A stretch of 64,000 nt of DNA, taken from Hydrangea macrophylla (lineage: Eukaryota; Streptophyta; Magnoliopsida; Cornales; Hydrangeaceae). The translations under genes and the position numbers were made by a program. Positions 23,339 through 33,273 of the stretch are shown here, one piece after another. Each line of letters starts with the position of its first letter. The stretch's first letter is position 1. The stretch is from positions 69,852,864-69,916,863 of the forward strand of contig CM066993.1 in the NCBI GenBank assembly GCA_033977485.1. The letters are read 5' to 3'. The notes under the pieces were generated by a model that was not told where the DNA came from, searched no databases, and saw nothing but the letters and a program-made list of their open reading frames with translations.

Positions 23339-25257
23339 CTCTCTCTCTCTCTCAATCTCTCTCTCCAGTTTTGAGACTTGAAATTGTATTTAGAGGAACA
23401 TTCCATTCACTTGATGCATAAACTATTAAACGTGGACCTTAAGCCATGGTTCAATATATTTTTGTCATGTTGTATAGTCAAACTTGAGCATTGAATGTTC
23501 CCTTACTGTCATTTCTTGTTAGGAATTTGTCCAGACTTTTTTTTCTTTTTTCCTTTTTTTTTTTTGACAAAGACTTGATTTAATTTGTAGTTAAAAAATC
23601 CCCAAATTGAACTTTTGTCCCATTTGTTTTTTATTTTATTTTTCTGTGTTCCCATTTGTATTCATATTTCATAGTGAATGGAATTTTTTTTGGTGGTTAG
23701 TAATTTGTACTTGTATTTCTTAGCTTAAACATAGTAATTTGTATTTCTTAGCTTAAGCATTTCCAACTAGCGTTGAATACATAATTTACAATGCAAAAGT
23801 ATATTATATATTGTTTACAAGTTGAATAGGGAAAAGTATATTATATTATATGCTGTATAGGGAAAATAGAATCAATTCATTGAATAAAATAGAGTCAATT
23901 CATTGAATAAAATTCATTTTTGGACAGATGGAAGAAGAAGTATCAAGTGGTTATATAGGTGTTGATGTGATTGAACATGAGAATGATAATACTAATGAGA
24001 TTGAAGATGAGAATGATAAAGTAGTAGATTTAGAAAACAACATAGAACCGCCAAAGGAGGGGATGGAGTTTGATTCTTTGGATCAACTAATGGCATTTTA
24101 TACAAGATATGCCAAGGAAAAAGGCTTCGCCGTGGCTAAAAGAAGCTCTAAAAAAGTGGGAGGGATCTTGACATACGTAGTAGTGGAGTGTACTCGTGCT
24201 GGCATGAGAAAGATTACTTCAAGTAACCCATTGAATATGCGCCCAAACTCCAAACTCAAATGCCAAGCCAAGCTTACGGCATTTTTTTCCCGTAGTGAAA
24301 AGTGGTGTGTGAAAGCAGTTGAACTTGCCCATAACCATGTAATGAGTCCAGGAAAATCCCGATATTTCAAATGCAATAGATTCTTGGAACCAAGTGTGAA
24401 AAAGAGACTTATGTTAAATGACAAAGCTGGAATCAGAACGAATAAGAGTTTCAATTCATTAGTGGTTGAGGCAGGGAGGCATGAGAATTTGTCATTTATA
24501 GAAAAAGATGTCAGAAACTATATCAACACAGTTAGGCGTTTAGAACTTGGGGAAGGTGATACGAATGCAATGTACAACTACTTTTCGAAAATGCAGTCTA
24601 ACAATTCTAATTTCTTCTACCTTATGGATTTAGATGAAGAGGGGCGCCCGAAGAATGTTTTTTGGGCAGATGCAAGGAGTAGGGCAGCATTCAAAGAATT
24701 TGGTGACGTGGTTACATTTGACACAACATACTTAGTTAACAAATATGACATGCCTTTTGCGCCCTTTGTAGGAGTAAACCATCATGGGCAGTCAGTTTTG
24801 CTAGGGTGTGGATTGATATCAAGTGAAGACACTGCTACCTTTACTTGGTTATTTCAGTCCTGGCTTAAATGTATGTCTGAATGTCCGCCCAATGCAATAA
24901 TTACGGATCAAGACAGAGCTATGCAAAAGGCAATAGAATATGTTTTTCCTAATGCACGACATCGATGGTGCTTATGGCATATCATGAAGAAGCTGCCTGA
25001 AAAGCTTAAAGGGTACAGTCAATATGAATCAATCAAATATAATATGCAAAAGGTTGTGTATGATTAATTGACTATAGTTGAATTTGAAGATGCTTGGGAC
25101 AAGTTCATTGATAAGTATCAACTACAAGACAATGATTGGTTACTTGGGTTGTATGAGGAGAAATCGGTGGGTACCTACTTTTGTCAAGGACACTTTTTGG
25201 GCAGGAATGTCAACCACCCAACGAAGTGAAAGCATGCATGCTTTCTTTGATGGCTAG

Positions 25258-26402
25258 TGTAATACCCCGTATTTTATTTTCGCTTTTTAATAATAAAAAA
25301 ATATACCATATTTAAAATTTATACAGTGTAATTTTACCTGTGTGTGTGTATCATTGCGTGAGCTCAACACACACAAGGGTATCTTGTGTACACATGGAAA
25401 CCACTAAAGAAATTAGTGCAGTGTGTGCGTTAATTTTTGTGCTGGAGTGCTTTGTGAGTGGAGTGTGTGGTGTTTGTGTTGGAGTGAGTGGGTTGTGTAG
25501 TGATTATGGGGACCCATTAAAGGCTATTTATGTATACTAATTCCCCCCCCCCCCCCCCCCCCCCCCCCATTTCACTATCTCTCATCAGACTCTCTATCTC
25601 TCATCTATCTCTCAGTCTCTCTGCAGCTCTCTCTCTCGGCAAGAACATACACACACACACATATTATTACATACACACAGATTACATATATTGATACACA
25701 TATACATATATATTCAGAGATTGGAGAAATTGCTCAACATTATTTTTAAGGTACGGGGTTGTGTACAATATGCTCTTAAATCTCCGGAGTATTTTCTTTG
25801 TCATCCCTATTTGTACTCTTTTTGATTTATGTTGTCTTTTTATTGGAATCCATGTCTTTTTGGTTAAATAATATTAATATATTATTTTGGCTAAGTGCTA
25901 TGGGACTAAAGGGTACATGAGCAATGAGCACCTACCAACAGTCCAACAGGCCTCAGGGACCAAGGAATGGTGACGGGTGAGGTGAGGTGAGGTGGCTCTT
26001 TACTATGTGACCAAGAGGAACCTGGTATGAGGTTCTTGTGGGTGAGCGGGTAAATTGTGTGAACGGGTGGGTTGAGTGATTGGTCTATTTTATTTAATCC
26101 TAGCAACTTTTATGTCGTCGTGGTTGTTCATTGTACTTTTGAGCCTTTATTATTCCTGTCATATTGTATACTTCCCCGTGTGTTATTTTAGATGCAGGTA
26201 CCATTGGTAGCAGTCAGATTGGAGTACATTAGAGTACCGTGTGGGTTGGAGTTATTTGGGTCCTAGCCGTGTAAACGAATTAAATTGTAATTTTTGGACA
26301 CTCAAGTGTAAATATTTTTGTTGTTTTAAAATACACTTGGCTATTTACAATTTTAATGTAAATATTTCTTTTATTTTTGGTAATGAAAATCGGGGCGTCA
26401 CA
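25258..26402 (+). repeat. 5' LTR of the non-autonomous element
   Basis: Contains a run of about 27 C near 25543, CT and CA microsatellites, and ends immediately before the primer-binding site. Its short ORFs recur in the other LTR and are not genes. Confidence 0.93.
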
Positions 26403-26624
26403 AATGGTATCAGAGCCTGTACCCAGCCGGAAATGTAGGACTTAGTTCCACATCGCCTGGGGGAATCAATGAGGGTAGTACTATTTATTTGTACTATTTG
26501 GATTTTTGTCTATATAAAAAATTAAAAAAAAAAAAAAAAAAAAAAATCTTTTGAAATTTCAAGTTGTTTGTCAAAATATTTATACTTTAATTTCGCGGAC
26601 GAAATTCTTTTAAGGAGGGTAGAG

Positions 26625-27758
26625 TGTAATACCCCGTATTTTATTTTCGCTTTTTAATAATAAAAAAATATACCATATTTAAAATTTATACAGTGTAATT
26701 TTACCTGTGTGTGTGTATCATTGCGTGAGCTCAACACACACAAGGGTATCTTGTGTACACATGGAAACCACTAAAGAAATTAGTGCAGTGTGTGCGTTAA
26801 TTTTTGTGCTGGAGTGCTTTGTGAGTGGAGTGTGTGGTGTTTGTGTTGGAGTGAGTGGGTTGTGTAGTGATTATGGGGACCCATTAAAGGCTATTTATGT
26901 ATACTAATTCCCCCCCCCCCCCCCCCATTTCACTATCTCTCATCAGACTCTCTATCTCTCATCTATCTCTCAGTCTCTCTGCAGCTCTCTCTCTCGGCAA
27001 GAACACACACACACACATATTATTACATACACACAGATTACATATATTGATACACATATACATATATATTCAGAGATTGGAGAAATTGCTCAACATTATT
27101 TTTAAGGTACGGGGTTGTGTACAATATGCTCTTAAATCTCCGGAGTATTTTCTTTGTCATCCCTATTTGTACTCTTTTTGATTTATGTTGTCTTTTTATT
27201 GGAATCCATGTCTTTTTGGTTAAATAATATTAATATATTATTTTGGCTAAGTGCTATGGGACTAAAGGGTACATGAGCAATGAGCACCTACCAACAGTCC
27301 AACAGGCCTCAGGGACCAAGGAATGGTGACGGGTGAGGTGAGGTGAGGTGGCTCTTTACTATGTGACCAAGAGGAACCTGGTATGAGGCTCTTGTGGGTG
27401 AGCGGGTAAATTGTGTGAACGGGTGGGTTGAGTGATTGGTCTATTTTATTTAATCCTAGCAACTTTTATGTCGTCGTGGTTGTTCATTGTACTTTTGAGC
27501 CTTTATTATTCCTGTCATATTGTATACTTCCCCGTGTGTTATTTTAGATGCAGGTACCATTGGTAGCAGTCAGATTGGAGTACATTAGAGTACCGTGTGG
27601 GTTGGAGTTATTTGGGTCCTAGCCGTGTAAACGAATTAAATTGTAATTTTTGGACACTCAAGTGTAAATATTTTTGTTGTTTTAAAATACACTTGGCTAT
27701 TTACAATTTTAATGTAAATATTTCTTTTATTTTTGGTAATGAAAATCGGGGCGTCACA
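26625..27758 (+). repeat. 3' LTR of the non-autonomous element
   Basis: Nearly identical to the 5' LTR, with a shorter C-run near 26910. It ends GCGTCACA, followed directly by the resumed transposase frame. Confidence 0.93.
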
Positions 27759-28344
27759 GCTACATCAACTCAAAGACCACTTTGAAACAATTTGTGGAGC
27801 AATATGAGAATGCCTTGGCTAAAAAAATTAAAAATGAAAAGCTTGAAGAGTTCAATTCTTACAACTCATGCTACCCATGTGCAACTCAATTAGGGATAGA
27901 GAAACTTTTTCAAGAAGTTTACACGCGGGCAAAATTTAAAGAGTTTCAGAATGAGATGTTTGGAAAGATTTCGTGTTAGTTGTCTTTGATAAGCCTTGGC
28001 TCAATTAGTGAATATGAAGTACATGAGCGTGTTCGACTTGGAGAAGCACATCGGGATGCAACTTTTAATGTAATTTTCTATGAGAATTCTAAGGAAGTTA
28101 ACTGTAATTGCCGGTTGTTTGAGTTTAGAGGAATCATGTGTAGGCATCAACTTATGGTATTTGGTGAAAGACATATTAGAGATGAGGTACCTGCCAAGTA
28201 CATCCTAAAAAGATGGAGTAAGAATGTCAAAATGGGACATACAAAAATTCGGATCAGTTATGATAACTGGTCGAATAGACCTAAAGCACGTCGGTATGAT
28301 AAATTGTCCAATGTATTCTCTGAGGTTTGTGATAAATTGTCCAC

Positions 28345-28500
28345 ATCGTGCAGTTTTTTTGGTGCAGTTTTTTTGTGTTGAGTTTGTGGTTTTTTTTTTG
28401 TGCAGTTTTTTTGTGTTGAATTTGTGCCTTTTTTGTGTGTGCAGTTTTTTTGTGTTGAATTTGTGCTTTTTTTGTTGCTATATTTGTGCAGATTTATGTG
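28345..28500. repeat. GTGCAG-T-run minisatellite between the convergent MULE genes
   Basis: About four imperfect copies of a unit reading GTGCAGTTTTTTTGTGTTGA followed by ATTTGTG. It lies between the end of transposase homology and the 3' end of the opposing GRF gene. Confidence 0.8.
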
Positions 28501-28653
28501 TAAAACCTGTGTTTGTGGTGCAACTGTGATGTTGTCTTTGCTACCCATGTGACAGAGTGAATATAACATTAACATATGAATTAAACCCAACAAGAAACAT
28601 AACCATATAGCATGAACAACTGAATTTCATTACTTAAGAACAAGTTCATATTG

Positions 28654-29061
28654 TTAACAACTATGCCCCTTTAAGCAAACAACAAAGCATACAACAAGAA
28701 CTACAATAAGGATCAATTTCCACTTCCTCTCTCTTCCTATGTAGTAGCAATTTAGGGACTTCAGCTCTTCAATTTTTTGTCGTAGTTCCACATTATTTCT
28801 CTCTAACTTGTCTCCCCTCGATTGCATTTCCATCAATCGCCTTAACATAATACCAAATTCTTCTTCCGTTGGACATACAGGTGGATCAAACCATTGGAAG
28901 AAGTCGCAATGCGTGTTGGATCTATAATTTCGACACCCATAAAATTTTCGGCCTGAATTATTAGGTGTGTTTGATGTCCTTAGTGGAGCCACATAGTTGC
29001 AAAAGCACAATACTTGTTGACTTGAAGTAGAAGAGTAATGACTTGACCCTGCACTCTCCAT
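28654..29061 (-). CDS. GRF-type zinc-finger protein with coiled coil and C-terminal membrane segment
   Basis: The 135-residue ORF begins at 29061. A GRF zinc finger spans about residues 19-57: CFC (C19, C21), GRKFYGC (C43) and CDFFQW (C52), the usual C-x-C...C...C pattern. A charged helical stretch (about 73-102, LMEMQSRGDKLERNN) suggests a coiled coil. Residues about 113-131 (WKLILIVVLVVCFVVCL) form a membrane segment near the C-terminus. A good acceptor (TTAATTTTCAG) sits 7 bases before the ATG, and the right TIR carries a matching donor at 40861, so the gene probably starts in that TIR with one long intron. It faces the transposase gene in the place mudrB has in MuDR. GRF fingers bind single-stranded nucleic acid in other proteins; the role here is unknown. 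The frame is intact. Confidence 0.85.
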   Translation of the reverse strand: MESAGSSHYSSTSSQQVLCFCNYVAPLRTSNTPNNSGRKFYGCRNYRSNTHCDFFQWFDPPVCPTEEEFGIMLRRLMEMQSRGDKLERNNVELRQKIEELKSLNCYYIGRERKWKLILIVVLVVCFVVCLKGHSC

Positions 29062-29876
29062 TTACTTCTGAAAATTAAGAAACAAATACTATGAAATAAG
29101 TTACATCTATGCAAAGCAAGAGGCAAGAATAAAAATAAGTTGCAAAACATTAAAGGATCACCTAATACAAGTCCTGAATGAATCAAAGGAAGAGCACAAC
29201 CTGATTGACAAAGCAAAAAAAATGTTTAATTAGCTGTTGAGGCCCAGAATTCATACTGATTTTGATGGTTGAACAATGTCTATTCAGAATGGATTCAAGT
29301 AGAAATAGATGTAGCTGTTCAAGTGGGAATATGTATTGAATAGTATGGCCTCTTTCCCTTATTTGGAAGGGGAGAATGCGGCAATAAACCTTGTTAGTAG
29401 GACACAGATAAAATTATTATAGAGACATAGTATCTTCCTTTCTTTTTGTGTCTTTAATCTGATGAAAGAAATGGGAATAATATTTGGCTGATATCTGGGC
29501 ATATTTATTTCAGAGGAGGGCTTGGCTAATCGTGGATTTGAGGTCACGAGGCTGAATACATACATCACAGTAAGTTAGTTCAGTTTTGATAACGTTGATG
29601 TGGTTTGTTACATTGCTGTCTTTACTGACTACTCCAACTTTTGACTTCACTTTGTTGTTTACAGTACGATTACTGGGTTCTTATATTTAATTTGCTATTC
29701 ACCACTTGTTAGATTACTTGTTTGCTGTTAGCATGTTGGCTATTACGTATTTGCTCTCATCTTGTTGGCTGTTAAGTCTTTGCTTTCAGCTCGTTGGCTT
29801 TTTCCATGAAAGACCAGCGCTTTACGGAGATTATAATTCTGTCTAGTCCAAAAAGAAAGTTAGTTGTGGGTGAACT
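29062..29876 (-). other. Presumed intron of the GRF gene, part nearest the ATG
   Basis: AT-rich, with no other gene seen. It ends at the 5-bp word GAACT, which recurs after the retrotransposon at 40425-40429, so this segment and 40425-40860 were once continuous. Confidence 0.6.
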
Positions 29877-29971
29877 TGTAATACCCTGTATTTTGGTATT
29901 TTAATAAGACCCGGTATTTCATTTCTATACTCGTATAAACTTTCTCTTCCTTTTGGTAAAATTTTGATACC

Positions 29972-30183
29972 AATCGATTGACATATTCCCAATCGATTGA
30001 CACTTTTCTGATACCAATCGATTGATAAGTATCCCAATCGATTGACATTCAACCGACTAAAAGTGATGACGTGTCAAACTTTCCAATCGATTGCTATTCA
30101 TCTCAATCGATTGACATTGTTTCCAATCGATTGACTACAAATATCTGTTGCCAATCGATTGACTGGTGTCTCAATCGATTGAC
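29972..30183. repeat. CAATCGATTG palindrome array upstream of the LTR TATA box
   Basis: Nine copies, mostly in the form CCAATCGATTGACA, at irregular spacing. The copy set recurs at 38296-38507 in the 3' LTR. The location upstream of the TATA word is where LTR enhancer elements lie. Confidence 0.95.
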
Positions 30184-30243
30184 ATAAGCTGAGAAATGTT
30201 TTCTTCTTTCCTTCAGCTTTAAACGCGTGGCACTCTCTTATGT

Positions 30244-30253
30244 CTATATATAT
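30244..30253 (+). promoter_or_regulatory. Probable TATA box of the 5' LTR
   Basis: CTATATATAT is followed about 40-60 bp later by a plausible transcript start region and a GA-rich leader. The equivalent in the 3' LTR is 38568-38577. Confidence 0.55.
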
Positions 30254-30654
30254 GTTTCATTTAGTGGCCTTGGGGCTGTTTTTCAGACCTTGGGAGAGTA
30301 ATATACTTACCTCTTGAGTTATACATACATATCTCTATATCTACACATATATACACACCCTCACACACACTCACTGCCGTGGCAGCTGGGAAGAAGAAGG
30401 AGAAACAGAAAGAAGAAGAAAGAAGGAAGGAAGAGACAGAGAGAGAGAAGGCTGGACAGAGAAGGAAGAAAGAGAGAGAGAGAAGTTGGTTTCAAACTTA
30501 AACACACCCCAAACGCACCCTAGGTGAGTTCTAACTCACTTGGTCCCTTTATATGAAGTTTATGCAAGTTATTACGATGTTTAGATGGGTTAAATGCATG
30601 TAGTGCACGTTTATATATGCTGTTTTTACAATCTGCTGGAGAAGACGTAGTACC

Positions 30655-30816
30655 AATCGATTGACATGATCTCAATCGATTGACATCAGTTGCATCCCAA
30701 TCGATTGAATAGGATTTCAATCGATTGACATTGTTCCAATCGATTGACATGTTTATCAATCGATTGACATAACTTTTGTTCCAATCGATTGAACTTTTGT
30801 TCCAATCGATTGACAT
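30655..30816. repeat. Second CAATCGATTG array, within the transcribed part of the LTR
   Basis: Eight copies of CAATCGATTGA(C/A) downstream of the likely transcript start and downstream of the donor-like GTGAGT. Repeated at about 38979-39140 in the 3' LTR. Confidence 0.95.
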
Positions 30817-31129
30817 GATCAGTACATGGTTTCCTTTGCCTGTTTATTATATAAGAGGTTTAGTTGTTCGATTTCTAATTCGGAATTCCATTATGCGATT
30901 ATGGGGTAGACAGGAGAAATGTGACACCAAAGATTTATGGATAATGAATAAAAAGTAATATGAAGACGTGGGTTGACGTGTTGTTTCTGATATGAGTTCG
31001 ATATCCGTTTCTTTTAATCCGAGTAGTCAGGCCACATTGGGAATTGTCATGTGTCGATGTAGAATGGAACGTAAGTAGGTTTGGTAAGTTCCGGGAATGG
31101 TACGTGGATGGATGATTGGTCATGATATG

Positions 31130-31432
31130 CTCTTAAAAGCGGTGAACCGGACCATGGTTCTTAAAAGCGGTGAGCTGGACCAAGAAGTCTTAAGATAGAC
31201 TGGATGATCTGTGATATGCTCTTAAAAGCGGTGAACCGGACCATGGTTCTTAAAAGCGGTGAGCTGGGATCACTAGTAGATGACGTTAAGTCGTGGCAAT
31301 AGCTTGATATGCCTTGTTCGAAACGTTATATCCCTGAAATGCGGTGAACAGGACCATTGTTCTTAAAAGCTGGGGACAGACTGACGTGGAGTCCATGACA
31401 TGCGGTGAACAGGACCATTGTTCTTAAAAGCG
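31130..31432. repeat. Diverged TTAAAAGCGGTGA repeats in the LTR
   Basis: TTAAAAGCGGTGAACCGGACC and variants (TGCGGTGAACAGGACCATTG, TTCTTAAAAGCGGTGAGCTGG) occur about six times, partly as a duplicated pair. The same set lies at 39454-39756 in the 3' LTR. Confidence 0.85.
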
Positions 31433-32107
31433 ATGGACAGAATAAGGGTGTATCCCTAGAGTTAAACGATTGAGTCTGTTCATGACATCTGAATACGTTG
31501 AGTTCGGTATTTGAGTAATAAGACGATAAGGGTCGGTTTACAAGAATGAATAGAAGAACAAGATAATGTTATTTTATAATAAGATGTTAACTCTTGTTTT
31601 TATAAGCTTGTGTATACTTCAGATAACTGGTACCTCGTTAGTTTATGCTCACTCAGCTCTCAGTAAGCTGACGGCCTTTTATTGCCTGGACATTCCCCGT
31701 CCAGAATATCCTGCCCCTTGTTTTACAGGTAATGACCAGTACACTGATGAGTGTTATTTAGAGGAAGGCCCCACCGATGACGATTACACCAGGAAGGATT
31801 ATCCTTATGCCAGTTGAAGACTGAAGATGTTATAATTAGATTTAATTTCAGTTGTTCTGTTAAACTTTTGTTAATGGGTACTTGGGCATTTGTTGTCTTC
31901 AGACCTATTGTGATCCTGTGGACCATACTCTGATATTTTGTAATAGTTAACACTGTGTGTTATTCTCAGTTGGTTACTGTTGCTTTTCTTTTGGACTAGT
32001 ACTGTGTGGTGTGGATTATTAGTGACTTTCACCTGTCATTCCTTATGGACCCATAAAGGAAATTTATTTTTCTCTATTTATGCTGCTCCGGGGCGTGACA
32101 GGATTTT

Positions 32108-32119
32108 TGGTATCAGAGC
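32108..32119 (+). other. Primer-binding site (initiator Met-tRNA)
   Basis: TGGTATCAGAGC, seven bases after the 5' LTR, is the standard plant LTR-element site complementary to the 3' end of tRNA-iMet. Confidence 0.93.
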
Positions 32120-32268
32120 CTGCGTTCGGTACTCTAGGTTGTGATACTTTTGTTCACTAAGTATTTCCACACCATCTGGTCCTAGTGTGTTAAGATTCTT
32201 TGAGATGAGATATGAGTATAAGATAAGTTCGTCTTCCTGACGATAGATAGTTTCCTTTGCAGGATAGC

Positions 32269-33273
32269 ATGGATCCGGAGTTTCACCAGTTTGTGACTGA
32301 TGCTTATGGAGGACATATTATCCATGGAGATACCGTGGAGCCAGCTGACCCAGAGTTTTATCGTGAGCGTGTGTGCCAGATAGCTAGTCGACATTTAGAG
32401 GAAGACATGTGGAGAGCACTTTATGTGACCAGAAGTACTCACCCGACCCAGATGCGCATGGATGCTTATCACTTAGCGAGAGTTGGCAGAGACATTTGCC
32501 AGGAGATGTTGCGACTAGTTTTGAGTAAACCAGAGATGGATGAGATTGAGTTGAGAGCCATTATAGCCGGTCCACCAGAGCCCGTAGTTGCACCAGCAGC
32601 AGCTCCAGCAGCCCCACCATCACCAGTGCCCGACGTACCCGTCCCAGAGCCAGAGCATGAGCCGATTGAGGATGAGGAGGATCTAGAGCCTGAGGATGAG
32701 CATCCCGATGAGGACATGGATGGAGATGGAGAGGAGGATCCGATAGATGATGAGGACCCAGTAGAGGATGAGCATGCAGATGATGATGAACCTGAGGATG
32801 ACCCCGAGGAGCCAGAGTTTGAGCCAGAGGATCCAGTACCAGACCCAGAGGCTATTGAGGCAGACATAGTGGTAGACGAGGAGGTACCCGACGAGGAGAT
32901 AGTTGTGCCAGAGATACCCGTTGTGCTTCAGATACCAGCTGGACCCATTATGCATATGGCAGCCATGGCCGATATGGCGATAGGATGGATAGCTCAGATG
33001 GTAGCCCAGCCAGCAGATTTTGTTATGGGAGAGATAGCTATAGCAGGAGCTCTTGACATAGCTGACGGTTTTGCCGCAGTAGCTGTTGATGTCGCTAACC
33101 AGGCGATAGTAGACGTGATGGAGGACGATGATGCAGAGATGATAGAGGATTGGGATATAGGGGTAGTAGTTGGAGATCTTGTCGCACCAGTTGAGGATGA
33201 TCCACTCGAGGAAATGGATATAGACCCAGAGGATGAGGCACCACCAGCAGGATCAGATGCTGACGACTTTTGA
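32269..33273 (+). CDS. Extra acidic ORF of the Ty3/gypsy element, upstream of gag
   Basis: The ATG at 32269 opens 334 residues ending in TGA. It is preceded by an acceptor-like TTTGCAG. The first ~110 residues are ordinary and look folded (MDPEFHQFVTDAYGG; YHLARVGRDICQEMLRLVL). Then comes a Pro/Ala linker and a very acidic stretch of Asp/Glu/Pro repeats (about residues 125-215), then a hydrophobic Ala/Ile/Met-rich segment (about 225-285) and another acidic tail. No gag, protease or pol motif is present and I recognise no family. The frame is open despite a strongly biased composition, which suggests selection or a very recent copy. It could be an accessory protein or a captured host fragment. 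Confidence 0.7.
   Translation: MDPEFHQFVTDAYGGHIIHGDTVEPADPEFYRERVCQIASRHLEEDMWRALYVTRSTHPTQMRMDAYHLARVGRDICQEMLRLVLSKPEMDEIELRAIIAGPPEPVVAPAAAPAAPPSPVPDVPVPEPEHEPIEDEEDLEPEDEHPDEDMDGDGEEDPIDDEDPVEDEHADDDEPEDDPEEPEFEPEDPVPDPEAIEADIVVDEEVPDEEIVVPEIPVVLQIPAGPIMHMAAMADMAIGWIAQMVAQPADFVMGEIAIAGALDIADGFAAVAVDVANQAIVDVMEDDDAEMIEDWDIGVVVGDLVAPVEDDPLEEMDIDPEDEAPPAGSDADDF

Larger units (their letters stand above)
25258..27758 (+). mobile_element. Non-autonomous LTR retrotransposon, 222-bp interior
   Basis: LTRs at 25258-26402 (1145 bp) and 26625-27758 (1134 bp) begin TGTAATACCCCG and end GGGGCGTCACA. The flanks are GCTAG on the left and GCTAC on the right, a 5-bp TSD with one change. The interior has a primer-binding site TGGTATCAGAGC (26405-26416, complementary to initiator Met-tRNA), an A-run, and a 3' end with TTTCGCGGACGAAATTC plus a purine tract before the second LTR. 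That 3' word matches the end of the full-length Ty3/gypsy element in this window. There is no gag or pol, so it must have been moved in trans. LTRs differ mainly in a C-run length, a CA repeat and about one base, so insertion was recent. Confidence 0.93.
23928..28381 (+). pseudogene. FAR1/FRS-type MULE transposase, disrupted
   Basis: The N-terminal FAR1 zinc-binding DNA-binding domain covers roughly residues 50-140 (ends LAHNH). The MULE DDE transposase domain follows, with FDTTY (D265) and ITDQDRAM (D327), and then HRWCLWHIMKKL. After the retrotransposon, the frame resumes at 27759 with YINSKTTLKQFVEQYENALA and continues to a SWIM zinc finger (CNCRLFEFRGIMCRH, about 28112-28156). Lesions: in-frame TAA at 25065-25067, a 2-base loss in a GA tandem near 25160 that shifts the frame, the LTR element splitting one Tyr codon at 25258-27758, and TAG at 27977-27979. 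The family includes both transposases and domesticated light-signalling factors; the flanking TIRs and TSD show this copy is a transposase. Past about 28335 it diverges into a T/G-rich minisatellite, so the original stop is uncertain. Confidence 0.9.
29877..32100 (+). repeat. 5' LTR with palindrome arrays
   Basis: Landmarks: first CAATCGATTG array (about 29972-30183), TATA-like CTATATATAT (30244-30253), GA-rich leader, a strong splice-donor word CCTAG|GTGAGT at 30524, second CAATCGATTG array (about 30655-30816), and a set of diverged TTAAAAGCGGTGA repeats (31130-31432). An 83-codon ORF (31566-31817) with a hydrophobic start is repeated in the other LTR. Confidence 0.93.

Noticed and set aside
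25340..27785. 66- and 94-codon ORFs in the LTR pair
   Set aside because: They recur identically in both LTRs, include microsatellites, and have no domain.
23928..28381. Host FAR1-related (FRS) light-signalling gene
   Set aside because: The gene is enclosed by matching TIRs with a 9-bp target duplication, so it is a transposon gene, and it is disrupted.
28258..28593. 111-codon minus-strand ORF
   Set aside because: Its Lys/Asn/Gln repeats come from the T-rich minisatellite read on the other strand.
29972..30816. CRISPR-like array
   Set aside because: The repeat is only about 10-14 bp, spacing is irregular (tens of bases to over 50), and the context is a plant LTR.
32469..32867. Ser/Gly-rich ORF antisense to the acidic ORF
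   Set aside because: A shadow of the GAT/GAG-rich codons of the sense ORF.
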